From: Chara braunii
Lineage: Eukaryota; Streptophyta; Charophyceae; Charales; Characeae
DNA: 47,342 nucleotides
Assembly (NCBI GenBank): GCA_003427395.1
Contig: BFEA01000988.1
Location: 123,443 to 170,784 of the forward strand
Direction: 5' to 3'
Shown here: one piece after another, positions 29,969 through 40,869 of the stretch
Position numbering within the stretch: position 1 is the first letter of the stretch
Layout of the letters: the number at the start of each line of letters is the position of its first letter
The notes under the pieces: generated by a model
What the model was told of the DNA's origin: nothing
Database searches by the model: none
Seen by the model: the letters and a program-made list of their open reading frames with translations, nothing else
Position numbers and translations under genes: made by a program

Positions 29969-31079
29969 TGGAATGCGAGGAACAAGCCCTCCCGGGGCCC
30001 TATCAGACATCACATGTTCTGGGCAAACGCCCTCAGCAAGGCAAGTGCCCCCCCTAAGTGAAGGCGGGCCTGAATATTCGTCAAAGGCCAAAATTCGACA
30101 CTTTCATATGTGGGTATTCAGGCTCTTGCAGCACACCAGTTGGTTGAATGGACGCACCAGTCTCGCTAAGCTGCGTCGTACAGTTGGCCCAGGCCTTGAC
30201 AGTTGTCCCCGGGCACATACACAAAGCAGGGCCGATACATTGAGAAGCAGGCCATCGGCCTACGCAAAAGCAGTACTGTCGACGCACCTACCTGGGAGCC
30301 CTGCACAGATGCAGCAAACAGCCCAAGTCTGGAGACTCAGGCTGTGCCCAGCTGTAAAAGGGGCCCAGGCCCTCAACTGCAGTCTCGGGCCTGTGCGCAA
30401 GGACCGAGGCCCAAATGGAAGCTACGGGAAGCTGGAAGCTTCCAGCCAGGCCACACGCAGCATCCAGGAGGCTGCCGCTTCCATAAAAGAGTGAGGCAGC
30501 CCAGGCCAGGCATTCTGGCCTGCGTAGGCAATGCGGAAGTGCTGCTGCGCTACCGCTTGATGCTGCGCTGCGGCCAAGGGCGCTGACGGGGCACGTTGAG
30601 GTGAAGTGGGGCACTGCAGGGCAGCGGGGCGCAGGCAGCCATAGCCGGGCTGCTGGCCGCCAGGGGGCAATGCGGGTGATCTGGTGGTCTTCAGGGAAGG
30701 AGGCAAGTGTGGGGTTACCAAGGTCTGATTAAAGGTAACGAGATACGTACCTGGTACATAAAGAGATGTCGGCTACGGTGTTGACAGTCATGTACATTGG
30801 TCTTCGAGAGTCGAAGTGAGCCTGTTAGTGAACCAGCTGTAGGTAGGATAGTGGGGTAGAGTAGGCTGGGCGTTGGGCGCCAGACAGAGAGGAGCGACTT
30901 TGGATACTGTGTTGGTGTAGCCTATGGGCTTGAACATTGGCTCACTACTTCATTGTATTGCTCTATATGGATGGTTTCTCGGTGCATTTGGTACTCTCTG
31001 CTTGGACACGACTACCTGGACATCTCTGTGATTTCGCAACTTGGTTTTCTGTATATCGTTCACACTCATATTCCTTGCA
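29969..31079 (+). mobile_element. Element B 3' LTR
   Basis: The 1111-bp LTR runs from tggaatgcgaggaacaagcc to cacactcatattccttgca. From 30687 on, it matches the 5' LTR almost continuously (gtcttcagggaagga onwards). The block of about 660 bp before that, including aagtgaaggcgggcctgaat, is absent from the 5' LTR but has a counterpart in element C. Open frames here are not genes. Confidence 0.85.
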
Positions 31080-31348
31080 TATGGACCACTTGCAATGATT
31101 CACAAGTCAATCACCCTCAACCTCGCGCACACATGCGACGAGCATCCAGATGAGTGGTCACATTTGTAAGCAATAGACGAGACACAAGAAGTGCACAAGA
31201 GATGGGCACGCAGAATATCTTTATTATACAAAGAAAATGTTCATGTCTCTTGCGCTAGCTGCCGCTCACACAGGCTCAGACTCCAACCAGGTATGTAACT
31301 ACCTACAGCTCTCTCTCTCTCCCCCTCTTCTCTCCTGCCTTGTATCGC

Positions 31349-31386
<38 letters not shown>

Positions 31387-32280
31387 GCCTTGGATCGCTC
31401 CCTGAATATACCCGTAGACCTTGGCAGCTACGGCCGCCCTGCTTCCCTATCACTACCGTAGCTATGGCTGTCATCGACAGTCCCTTCTTCTTCGAGCGTT
31501 GTCTTGCCCAAGTCACTTGGTCAAACAAGCAGCAACAGCGCTTCCGCAACTTCACGAATGAACCACTGTGTCCGCTGCTGCACTGTAGCAGCTAAATATA
31601 GGAATTGGACTTGGCTTGGCCTGCCTCAAGACGGTACTGGTCATCCGTGGCCTCTGCTGCAATCATTTTGTGGGTCTGGTAGCTTACAGATTTTCCTGGG
31701 ACTTGCTGCAATTATGTGGACTTCCGAACTCTTTCCTGGGGTATCGGACTGGCTGTACAACGACTCAGCCTTCCAGACTTTCTGTCGGGTACCGGAGCAA
31801 CTGCACATCCACCTGACCTCTCCGGATGCCCCTATTGGCCTATTGGGCCTACTCTACGGGAACCACGAACTTGTGAGTTCGAAACTTCCAGAATCTTGGA
31901 GGGTTGGTGCCGAGAGCAGGTTAACCGAGCACCCATTTTTCAGGCCCATTTATAAGAAAACCAGACAGTCATTTTAACAACACTTCACACCAATCTATAG
32001 AGTGCACTTCTGACGAGCCCATCACAGAAAAAACCCCTAAAAAAAGCAATTAAAAACATATAAAACAGCAAGCCAAAGGTGAACTCGACCAATTTCAGAA
32101 ATTTCAGAAATCTTAACAGCGCTAACCCTAAAACTCCAAATAACCCCAAATTTCATATACGGCAACCCTATCAAAATGCATATATAGCAAAAACTTGAAA
32201 AAACATGAAATTTGAGCCAAAAACCCTAATTTCAGAAATTTCAGGCCTGAAAACCAGATGCCTCGTTAACCTCTTTCAGG
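31080..32280. other. No supported gene; (CT)n at 31352-31384
   Basis: A plus-strand open stretch at 31504-31977 has a loosely repetitive text but no recognised domain. About 32000-32260 is AT-rich. A CT microsatellite lies at 31352-31384. Confidence 0.55.
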
Positions 32281-33165
32281 GGTCTGCATCGTGAAATCCT
32301 TTCACACTGGGTAAAGGATTTTGGATTACCGAAGTCCATAGTTAGCAACAGAGATATCAGATTTACCAGCGAGTTTCGACAGAAAACCGCGGAGCAGATG
32401 TGTCCCAGTTGCAGATGACATATGGGAACCACCCAGAGACTAATAGGCAAGCTGAACAGATGAACCGAGTAGTACAGCTCCTGCTCCGGCCTGTACAACA
32501 AACCTGTTCATAGTACCAAACCTTAGCCACCTAATCAGCTGCACTAAGGACGGAAGGCTAAGACCCCATTAGACTTCCTCCTGCCGGAGACTCGACCCAC
32601 TGCAGCACCAGGTAGCATTGAAATTGTCATAGAATATGACAAAATGCTGCAGCAAACAGTGGAGCAGAACAGGAAATCTCAGGATGCCATGATAGCATCT
32701 GAGAATAAACGAAGGAGAGAGTCAGTTTCAGGCAGGCAAATGTATCTGGGTTAAGTCTCTGGAGTTCAGTAAGGAGGTAGACATTTCACGCAAGCTGACG
32801 CCAAAGTATTTTGGGGCGCGGCAAGTTCTTGCCATCATGGGTTCAGACCCGGATGGCCCGTTGTACATGATTCGCATCCTACCTCGCCTACGTACCTACC
32901 CAGTCTTTCATGCCTCCAAACTCCTACCTTTTACAAAAACTGACGAGTTTTCTTCAAGAATATCAATGCGGACCCAACCATGGACAGTTACGTCGACATC
33001 GACGAGATCATGGAGCGTAAACTAATGCCTGTACCCAAGCCAGTTGGCAGAGGCAGACCGCCGAAACCCCATTTACAGTTCCGGGTCAGATTCAGGCACC
33101 ATATATGGATGCTAAGGGAACTAAGGGCTTACTCAGAGGACTTCCGAAGCAAAGGGGGGAGAGAG
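32281..33165 (+). pseudogene. Element C: integrase 3' end and chromodomain region (relic)
   Basis: Begins in the integrase core (HWVKDFGLPKSIVSNRDIRF, where the second catalytic Asp context VSD is VSN), passes through NEP-like degraded pieces, DFLLPETRPT, YFGARQVLAIMGSDPDGPLY, YPVFHASKLLPF and VDIDEIMERKLMPVPKPVGR. Frame changes are frequent. It is the same family as B but 5'-truncated. Confidence 0.85.
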
Positions 33166-34009
33166 TGCAAGGCATGAGGCCCTTGGCCTAGGTTGGAAAG
33201 GGCCTGGGCCCGCTGGAAACTGTATGCACCGAGCCTAAGCGAAGGCGGGCCTGTATTGAGGCCATTGTGAGCAGACAGGGTCATGTGGATTGGTTGTTGC
33301 ACGCAGCATCTCCAACCGAACGGTAAGCGCAATTGGTTGAAGGTGCTAAGTCCAGACAGATGCAGGCCCAGGGCACTGACAGTTGAGCCCCAAGCAAATT
33401 CTGGAAGGGCCCTGGGCGCAGCTACTGGGACAGAGACCGAGCATCCAGAGACTGCCTTGTCCGACCAGCCAATGCACCAAAGGAAGTGAGGTCTCTCACT
33501 CCGACACATTCTGGCTGGCTGGACAGCAGCAGCACTGGAGTGCTGACTTGGTCGGATTCGGGCAGAGTGACAAAGGGCGGTGGCGGGGCACAAGAAAGAA
33601 GCTGCGTCCGAGCAGTGTGAGTAAGGCAGCCATAGCCTGCGAGGCTGAGCGCTGGTCCTTGGGTGAGGGACGATGTGGATGAATCAAGGGCTGAGCAGGC
33701 CATACAGGCACTTACCTGGTGCTGATGCGCTGATCTTCATAAAGACCAGTTGCCATCACGTTGGAGTCTAGGTGATAGTTGCTGTCTGGTTGTAGTCTGC
33801 GCACCAAGCGCCATATAGACGAGCAACGTTGTGAACATTGATGTTTGAGGAGAGGAGAGAGCTTTCAGTGTCAATTGACTTCAGTGCTTTGCTCTTATTT
33901 GGTGTATCTCATGTTGCAATCTTCTTTCAGTTCGCGCACATGATTATCTGGATTCCTGTGGGATGACGCAATTTGGTCTCTGTCATTCGCTTTGCTCATT
34001 TTCCTTGCA
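33166..34009 (+). mobile_element. Element C 3' LTR
   Basis: Follows the polypurine tract with tgcaaggcatgaggcccttg and ends attttccttgca. Shared words with the B LTR are agcgaaggcgggcctg, tatctggattcctgtgggat and the end tcattttccttgca. No second LTR for this element is found in the window. Confidence 0.75.
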
Positions 34010-34320
34010 ATGATGGAATTCCAATCTAATTTGCATCTCAATCTCTGGAATGAAAAGTCATTTCACAAAGTATGCAAGGAGTTGGACACGACAAAGCCCC
34101 AATGGGTGTCTTGGTGCTAATATTAGGATTAAAAAAAAAAAAAAACGGAGAGACACCTCAAAGAGCTTTGATGTCATGCAAAGGTCCCAAATCACAACTT
34201 GGGTGCCATGATCCCTTCCCACACTCAATCGAGCCCACCATGAGAAATGAGTACATTCTTCCAATTACAGTTAACACAGTTTTCATAATGCTTGACTGAT
34301 CTCTTGAATCCTTTCAAGTA

Positions 34321-34767
34321 AGAGTGAGTTAAGGAAAGACAAAAAGAAAAAGACGACTGAGGAACGGGATGGACTCTACGGGTACCCGTTAATAACAACC
34401 TGGAGAGATTTTTTTCCCGCTAAGGAGAGACAGCCGATGACAAGGGACGAGGTCTTGAGACAGCCACTACTCTTTACCCTGGGTCTAGCAGACCGGCAAC
34501 GGATGCCCTGGACTCTCACATCCGGAAACAGCAGGTGCGGTGCACGGCTGGAGAAAGGAGTGTGGCAAATTAGACTTGTGGCAAGGAACAAAAACGGTGT
34601 CGATCCCACACTGAGCTAAGGGATGCCCTGAAAGGCTGCCACAACTTGCAGGAAAATATCAATGAAATGCTGTTATCCATCCCTCCAGAATGGGAGGTGC
34701 AGCTAAAAGCGTGTTCTGGATGTCGAACGGGAGACCGGGCCACTTGGAAAAATGAAACAGAACCATC

Positions 34768-34770
<3 letters not shown>
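34321..34770 (+). pseudogene. Broken reading frame of unknown origin
   Basis: Plus-strand frame: ERDGLYGYPLITTWRDFFPA, RDEVLRQPLLFTLGLADRQR, then LEKGVWQIRLVARNKNGVD to a stop at 34617. The shifted frame continues at once with ELRDALKGCHNLQENINEML and PPEWEVQLKACSGC until a GA microsatellite. The text is clearly protein-like and is interrupted by a single frame change. I do not recognise the family; position in an intron and antisense orientation suggest a mobile-element gene. Confidence 0.5.

Positions 34771-34819
<49 letters not shown>
34771..34819. repeat. (AG)n microsatellite
   Basis: About 24 AG units, ending the broken frame to its left. Confidence 0.97.
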
Positions 34820-34822
<3 letters not shown>

Positions 34823-35058
34823 CATGAACAAATGGCTCTTTCATGCACATCATTTGAGTTTCCCATCCACCAAGCCAGATCTATGAGCCCCAATAGTCAT
34901 AAGGACGGTAGTAATGCCATCATGATGATATCCAACAGCAGATAGCAATGGAAACCAAATTTGTACGTGAGGTCACCTCTTAAAAGTAACAACAGAAGCA
35001 AAAAGGAAATGAAAAAGGGAAGAAGAGCCAGACCTCGAGCAGAGTAAATGGCTCTCAC

Positions 35059-35112
35059 CTTGTCTAGGGTGGTGGCTAAACTCTGCAACCGAATGGCATA
35101 CGTCCCTTCTGC
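35059..35112 (-). CDS. ATXR3/SDG2-like methyltransferase, micro-exon c
   Basis: This 54-bp, phase-0 exon encodes AEGTYAIRLQSLATTLDK. The SDG2 family has AEG.Y..RLQ.LA.TLDK at this place, so the match is close to residue-for-residue. The acceptor is ctttgtgcag and the donor is AAG|gtgag, both near consensus. The next exon, 16 kb away, opens with VRY, as expected for the conserved LDKVRY. This is the most diagnostic exon of the gene in the window. Confidence 0.9.
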
Positions 35113-35538
35113 CTGCACAAAGAATTATAGTCAGGATTAACAATAAGCAGCATGATAAACACCAATCAACATGCTAGCTTCTTTCCGCAAACATAATGCC
35201 TAGGTATTGTATTTGAATTTGAAAACAGAAGGCTCTCTCTTAGATTTCGGTTGATGTTCTTACAAATAGAGCGATCTTTTCAGCACAGTGCCAGGGTGTC
35301 GTATAACTGGACATACCAAACTGCAGAGTTTGGTTCCACAACTGCAGAAAGCAGGTAATATATAAGACAGTTACAGTAGGTTAGCTAGACGTTTGGAATT
35401 GGAATATCCACTTATACAATAGGAGCAGCATTAGGAGAACGTGGGACCTGAACTATGCATTTTATTTCCTCTAAAAAAAGGGAAAAAAAGGTTGTGGAGG
35501 TTAACTTGCGGAACAGTTCAGAAACTGCGGTAAGGGGG

Positions 35539-35578
<40 letters not shown>

Positions 35579-36699
35579 CTCCCAGCCATAGAGGGAAGCA
35601 CTCTGGGAATGTGTAACATCGTATTCAGATGACTTGCTGGTGAGATACGAGCCAGAGTAATGGTCCCAATGGCAGAAGTTACAACTATTGGAGTAGAGAA
35701 GAATTTCAGAAGCAAGGAGGTTCAGAATGGGGAACCAAATGTATTGTTTCTGTATCTTCCTGGATCTAACCCGACACGGAATTGGCTATGGGAGAATTTT
35801 TCCGAGACAGGCCCTCTCAAGCTCAACAGACTGGTGCTTTAACCACTGCAGCCATGACACACGGTGTTGAAATGTGGAGCCATGCCAGTGCCGGTACCCA
35901 CCTCACCCCTGCACGCCTGCAGTGCAACAACTCACTCTTACACACATGACACCCCTCAAGACCACACACGTGGTTTACCGGGGGTAATTTTTTTTTGCCG
36001 AATTTTTTTGCCGAATATTGCACTGAAACTGTCGTATTGCCCTGATTTTTTGCTTGTTTTTTCTTTTTCTTTTTGTGTGATACATATGTGGGCCCATATC
36101 GTTCGTTTTTGAAAATTTCGCTGAATTTTCAATTTTTGCAACGAAATTGCCAGCGAAAACGTTGGATTTACGGCCCTCTGTTAACCGTGTGTGCAATCCC
36201 AGTAGGTTTGCGAAAAGGGTTTTGGTGAAAGGGAGGAAGGAGGAGCACGTCCCAAATGCAGACTTGATTCAGAGCACACCACGAGTGTTGGATGCAAAAG
36301 AAGAGCAGAGAGACCATACAAAGACTCAAAAACTGGAGGAAGGAGCCACGAAAGTTAAGCCAGAATCTCCATACAGGTGGCACAGGAGTGGTCAGGGAAG
36401 CAGAGGGAAGAGTTAGAGAAGTGAACGGCAGTGCTGGAGAAATGTGTAGGATCACTTGAAACGGGGACAGTAAGCCTTGGAAACAATCGAGAGAACAGTC
36501 GAAAAGGGCAACTCACATTCGTAGAGAGAGAGATGGTAGTCAAAAAGATGAGGATGACATGAAGGCGGATGAGCAGTATACATGTGATGTAAAGCAGTAT
36601 AGATGTGATGTAATTGGACGGTGATGAGCTGCGACTGACATTAACAGGGAATCATCAGCAATCCAGAGGCGATGGATGTAAGCATGTTAGAGAACAAAC
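35113..36699. other. Intron between exons b and c
   Basis: No gene seen. It holds a (GA)17 run at 35541-35574 and, on the minus strand near 35775-35860, a weak tRNA-like head (tggctgcagtggttaaagca ... gggttagatcc). Confidence 0.6.
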
Positions 36700-36825
36700 C
36701 TGATGCTCTGCATTTTCACGAGCAGCATCATCGTCTAAAAATGCGAAGGATTTCTTCTTCTGCTTTGCATTCTGCTTAATCAACTCCCTCGGAAGTGTGG
36801 CCTTCTCATAATGAATAAACTGAGC
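36700..36825 (-). CDS. ATXR3/SDG2-like methyltransferase, exon b
   Basis: This is a 126-bp, phase-0 exon of 42 codons on the minus strand, with acceptor ...aatcgacag and donor gtttgt. It encodes AQFIHYEKATLPRELIKQ, a lysine-rich stretch, and FLDDDAARENAEHQ. It aligns with the SDG2 segment of the form RFINFE..KLP.EIL.HN...K..., ending in an acidic stretch and Q just before AEG. The intron upstream is about 4.36 kb and the one downstream about 1.59 kb. The exon has no internal stop, and both neighbours join in frame. Confidence 0.85.
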
Positions 36826-38500
36826 CTGTCGATTGACAAACAGCAGCAAAAGCAAAGTGCAAGGAGACATGTAAGCCCTTACCCAGGCTCGCTCACACTG
36901 GCAAAGCGCAGAAGTGATCGTAAACATTCCCAGGACTGAAACATTCGCAAGGGAGCCAATTTAAAACACACATTTCATGTACGGGAGGTCTTCCCGTTGA
37001 GCGTCCTGCTGGCTGAGCTTACAACATACACAGCTGTGAGGGGGAGGGTCGCCGAAGGACTGGGTACCATTGGGAGTCTCCCGACTTGGAATGCCCCGCT
37101 CTGCCTTGGGTGTGTCGTGGGAGCGTGATTATAGCACTGGCCGTCAGGGTAGGGCCTGCCTATACCTCAGCCTGCACAACCTTTTATTATTAAAAAAAAA
37201 AAAAAAAAACATTTCTCCGCACTCCCCCAGTTCATACATAGCAACAAAGCCTTACATGATTATGTGGGATTATGAGTATCCCACAGATTCGCACTGTAAT
37301 TCCAGTAACTTTAAAGCACCAGCACATGGCAGCCTGGGCCGCGGGCCTGACACCTCGAATCTCAGAAGAGTGGAACGAAAACAGGACCACCGATACTATT
37401 TATCAACGGCAGGACCTACGTTCGACGTTTCGGCCTCGTTTTCTTGTGGCGACAAGTTTCGGACTGCAGGGCTGGGGCACTGTACTAGGAGTTTACAGAT
37501 CAGAGGGCAGACATCACCCAAAGCTCAGCACCACTGATTGCAAATAGGCAGCTAAGATCTGCGACTTCTCACGAGATGTTGCAAACATGCAGGCCAGGAT
37601 GCCACAGGCAGACTAAATATCTATGGCACACACATGTCACCGTTCCTCACTGACATGCAGGTCCAGATTCTATTGAAACAGACCGCAGATCTATTCCGTT
37701 CTTATTGCTGAAACAGATAAATACAGTTGTAAGGAACACCCACCTATGCCTAGACCTCGGTCCCCCGCCAAGAGGAGCGAAATCTGTCATTTGGTGCAAC
37801 AAATCCCTCTTCTCACCTCCAATCAACCAATGCAACAACAGAAGTAACAGTTACCAACTCAATTATGAACCGATACTACTGGCTACCGTAGCCTAATCAT
37901 CTACTAGCCGCAGAGCTCTGCCCCACTTGTGCCAATGACCGGCGAAGAGTCTTGACAGCAGTGGAGCTCTTCGTGCCGACCACCAGGTCAGTATCCGCCA
38001 ACCTCCCTCGGCATTTGATACATGCTCAGTTGAGCGATGTATGTGGAGCCAAGGATCCGCAAAGTGATGAAAAGGACTCAAATGGACAATGCAGTGTCCG
38101 CAAAGCATCAACAAGCACTGTACATCCACATACATATGAAAATAGCACAACGTAGCGCAGCGGAAGACTCAAAGATATGACCTGACCTGTCAGATACCGA
38201 CGCGACACCCCATCATACACCACACATATGAGAGGAGAGGGACCGCATACATAGACGAAAGGTCCCTCCTTGATCACGCCCATGGGGAGATGCCACGGAT
38301 GAGGAGATGGGGTGGAGAGGCGAGACAAAGATGGAGATGAGGGAGAAGACCAAGATCGCGATAGCGAAGTCCAAAAATAGTCTCCCTGCCGAATGTCCAA
38401 TCAATGTCTGCCACAAAATGCCGAATCAGATCCTGGATTCCTGGGCCTCACGGCCCGATGTAACCTCTGCCCCTATCCTCTCGTTCTCCCTCTGAAAGGA
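36826..38500. other. Intron between exons a and b, left part; no gene seen
   Basis: Contains a poly-A-tailed segment ending in a run of 18 A at 37192-37209, preceded by ggactgggtaccattgggag and other GC-rich words, possibly a retroposed sequence. No protein is supported. Confidence 0.5.
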
Positions 38501-38529
38501 GGAGGAGGAGGAGGAGAGGGAAGGAGGAA

Positions 38530-38770
38530 GAAGGAAAGATGGAGGGCGAGAGCAAGAAGAAGAAGAAGATGTCGTCCTCCTCACTGCCTCACCTGCAGGC
38601 AACTACCGCCATGTACTAACTGTTGCCGCGTGTCTTCTCTGTGATGCAGGACACTGGCGTGAAGACCAGCTATGGCACCTAGGTAAGATCTCTGCCGATG
38701 CAGATATGGCCTCCGCCTCACTCCCTACCTACACCTCTACCTCTAGCGTAGCGCTGTCATGCTGCTCCAG
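38530..38770 (+). repeat. Dispersed repeat with micro-exon signals, copy 2
   Basis: A GAAGAAGAAGAAG purine tract is followed by tactaac (38614-38620), a pyrimidine tract and gatgcag acceptor ending at 38649, a 33-nt segment (38650-38682) ending in tatggcacctag, then gtaagat and ...atggcctccgcctc. It shares layout and words with copy 1. It lies in the intron between exons a and b, opposite to the gene. Confidence 0.6.
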
Positions 38771-39070
38771 CAGCGTTGTCTGGCCCAGCTATAAGTAGCG
38801 CTGGGCCTCACGGGTGTGCCTCCATGTGCCTCTGGTCCTAGGCCAAAACATGGCCTGCCTGGGTCCCTACCGGATCTCCAGGCCCTCCCTGCTGATGCAG
38901 CAGGAAGTGTCCATAACTGGACAAAAAACGGACCTGGCCAACAGGGCCTGCCTACGTCCGTACCAGGCCAAAAACGTGGCCTTGTCCAAACAAACCAAAA
39001 GTTTGTTCGGACGAACTGCAAGTCCGAAACGACTCCTGAACAGACAAAAATAGGAAAGCAAAATCTGAGC

Positions 39071-39094
39071 AAATAAATAAATAAATAAATAAAT
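39071..39094. repeat. (AAAT)n microsatellite
   Basis: Six aaat units. Confidence 0.95.
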
Positions 39095-39567
39095 GCTGCC
39101 TCAAATCGAAACCTGCGGCCCTAAGGTCGGCCGTGGGCCTCCAGGACGTGCGTCTGAGGGGCGTGCGGCCTGGGGGCCCCCAGCAACCGTCGGGCCCCCA
39201 CAACATGGGACCCGTGGGCAGACTCAGCATGTAACAGCATTCCTCAGAACCCAAGGACCTCTTAGTCTCCGCCAACCCTTCTCCTACACAAAGCGACCAA
39301 CGAGCTACTGTGCCCACTGCCTTTCTCAAAAGGTGCCCACCACATGCGCTGCTTCTCTGCACAGTTGCACATAAGGGTTTTTGCTGCTAGCACTGCCATG
39401 ACCAGCTGCGACCAGGTTGACTCTTTCCTTGTGCAAAGGGCTGTCTATTGTCTGTTTTCAGGGTCCTCGTCTGGACCGTAGGGACTACCTACCAACCCAG
39501 AGAAGAAGACAAACAGCAAGCCTTGGTGGACTCTAATACAAGGAAATGAGAGCACTGTCAATCACTA

Positions 39568-39682
39568 GTTTTCAGAGAGGGTTAACGAAGAGGAAAATTT
39601 TCTGATTTCTCTGAAGGCGGCACTAGTATTCAGAGAGGGTCAACGAAACGGCAAGATTTCTGATTTCTCTCAAGGCTCTGAG
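39568..39682. repeat. Roughly 62-bp tandem duplication
   Basis: ttcagagagggttaacgaag and ttctgatttctctgaaggc are repeated as ttcagagagggtcaacgaaa and ttctgatttctctcaaggc. Confidence 0.88.
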
Positions 39683-39688
39683 CCCATA

Positions 39689-40595
39689 TCACACGGGGAT
39701 GGCAGCACGCAAGCGGCTCAGGAAGATTTGAAGGACCATTACCGAGAAGGAAATACAGTCCCCTCTGAGCAGCTGTGGACGCAAACAATGGGGACTGCCT
39801 CACAAGTCATGCAAGAGGCGAACGCAACAACTAAAGGTGCCGGTGATCCAGCCGTACCTTCCAGTACGGCTACCTTGTTACGACTTTACTCCAGTCACTA
39901 TCCCTGCCTTCGTAATTGAAGGTTAGGGTAACGACTTCGGGCATGGTCAGCTCCCATAGTGTGACGGGTGGTGTGTACACCGCCCGGGAACAGATTCACC
40001 GCCGTATAGCTGACCGGCAATTACTAGTCCGCCTTGATGCAGGCGAGTCACTAGCCCTCAGTGTACTTATGAAGTGGGCAGACTCCTTAAGTTCTTTTGA
40101 AACTCTATAGCCGCACCACACAGAGGTCGGCAAAATGTAAGGACGTGGCAACACACGGGTCAGGAAGACTTGACGGACCATTGCCAAGAAGGAAATGCAT
40201 TCCCCTCTGAGCCGCTGTAAACACAAACAGTGGAGATTGCCTCACAATCCGTGCAAGAAGCGAATGCGACAACTAAAGGTGACAGCACTAGCCCTCACTT
40301 GACTTGTGAAGTGGACAGACTACTTGGTTATTTTGAAACTCTGAACTTCTGAAGCCAGACTGCTTAGTTCTTGTGAGACTCTAAACTTCTGAAATACATT
40401 CCCCTCTGAGCAGCTGTAAACACAAACAGCGGGGATTGCCTCATAAGTCGGGCAAGAAGCGAACACAACAACTAAAGTGACGACACTAACCCTCCGTGGA
40501 CTTATGAATTGGGCAGACTACTAAGTTATTTTTCGGACTTTGAACTTTGAAGCCATACCACACAGGAGTTAGCAAAATGTAAGGACATAGTAAGA
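39689..40595. repeat. Three-unit tandem repeat, the first split by plastid DNA
   Basis: Shared words: tcccctctgagcagctgt, acaaacagnggngattgcct, gcaagaagcgaannnaacaa ctaaaggtga, cactagccctc, and gaagtggncagactact. Units start near 39689, 40118 and 40395. Units 2 and 3 read straight from ctaaag(g)tga to cactagccctc or its equivalent; unit 1 has 16S rDNA between those points. Confidence 0.85.
39833..40050 (-). pseudogene. rrn16: Plastid 16S rRNA 3' end, nuclear copy
   Basis: The plus strand shows the reverse complement of the 16S 3' end: ggtgatccagccgtacct, tacggctaccttgttacgac (the universal 1492 site), ttcgggcatggtcagctccc, atagtgtgacgggtggtgtg, and attcaccgccgtatagctga. The ctgccttcg...acttcgggcatgg and ccagctcccatag words are the plastid form. 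It has small indels and substitutions (for example cacaccgcccgg for caaggcccgg), so it is an old insertion. It lies in an intron of the methyltransferase gene. Confidence 0.95.
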
Positions 40596-40661
40596 GGGTC
40601 AGAAAGATATGTGAAAGCTTTACAGAATGAGGAGAGTACAAATGAAGCAGAGCTCGAGCAC

Positions 40662-40770
40662 TACCGTCTTCAGCCGAATAGAACGCCCAGTCATGATAGC
40701 TGTATTTGGGGTGACTTTCAGTCCAGATGCAGCGATAATGACCGGGTGTTTTATTTGCGTGAAGACGGTA
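40662..40770. mobile_element. Palindromic MITE, copy 3
   Basis: This 109-bp element runs from taccgtcttcagccgaatag to tttatttgcgtgaagacggta. The arms of about 39 bp pair with few mismatches. It is about 75-80% identical by eye to the 8383 copy and ends in TA on both sides. It lies in the intron between exons a and b. No coding capacity. Confidence 0.82.
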
Positions 40771-40869
40771 TGAAGATCTGTCAAAGCGTTTGGTGGATGT
40801 CAAAGCGTTTATCGTCAACATACACCGCATACAAGAGGCATAGAGGGAGCAAAAAGGGTATGCGGGTAG

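Noticed and set aside
31504-31977. 157-residue plus-strand open frame
   Set aside because: The text is loosely repetitive, has no domain or splice context, and lies between two retroelement relics.
32140-32230. ccctaaa words as a telomere-like repeat
   Set aside because: They occur singly and not in tandem.
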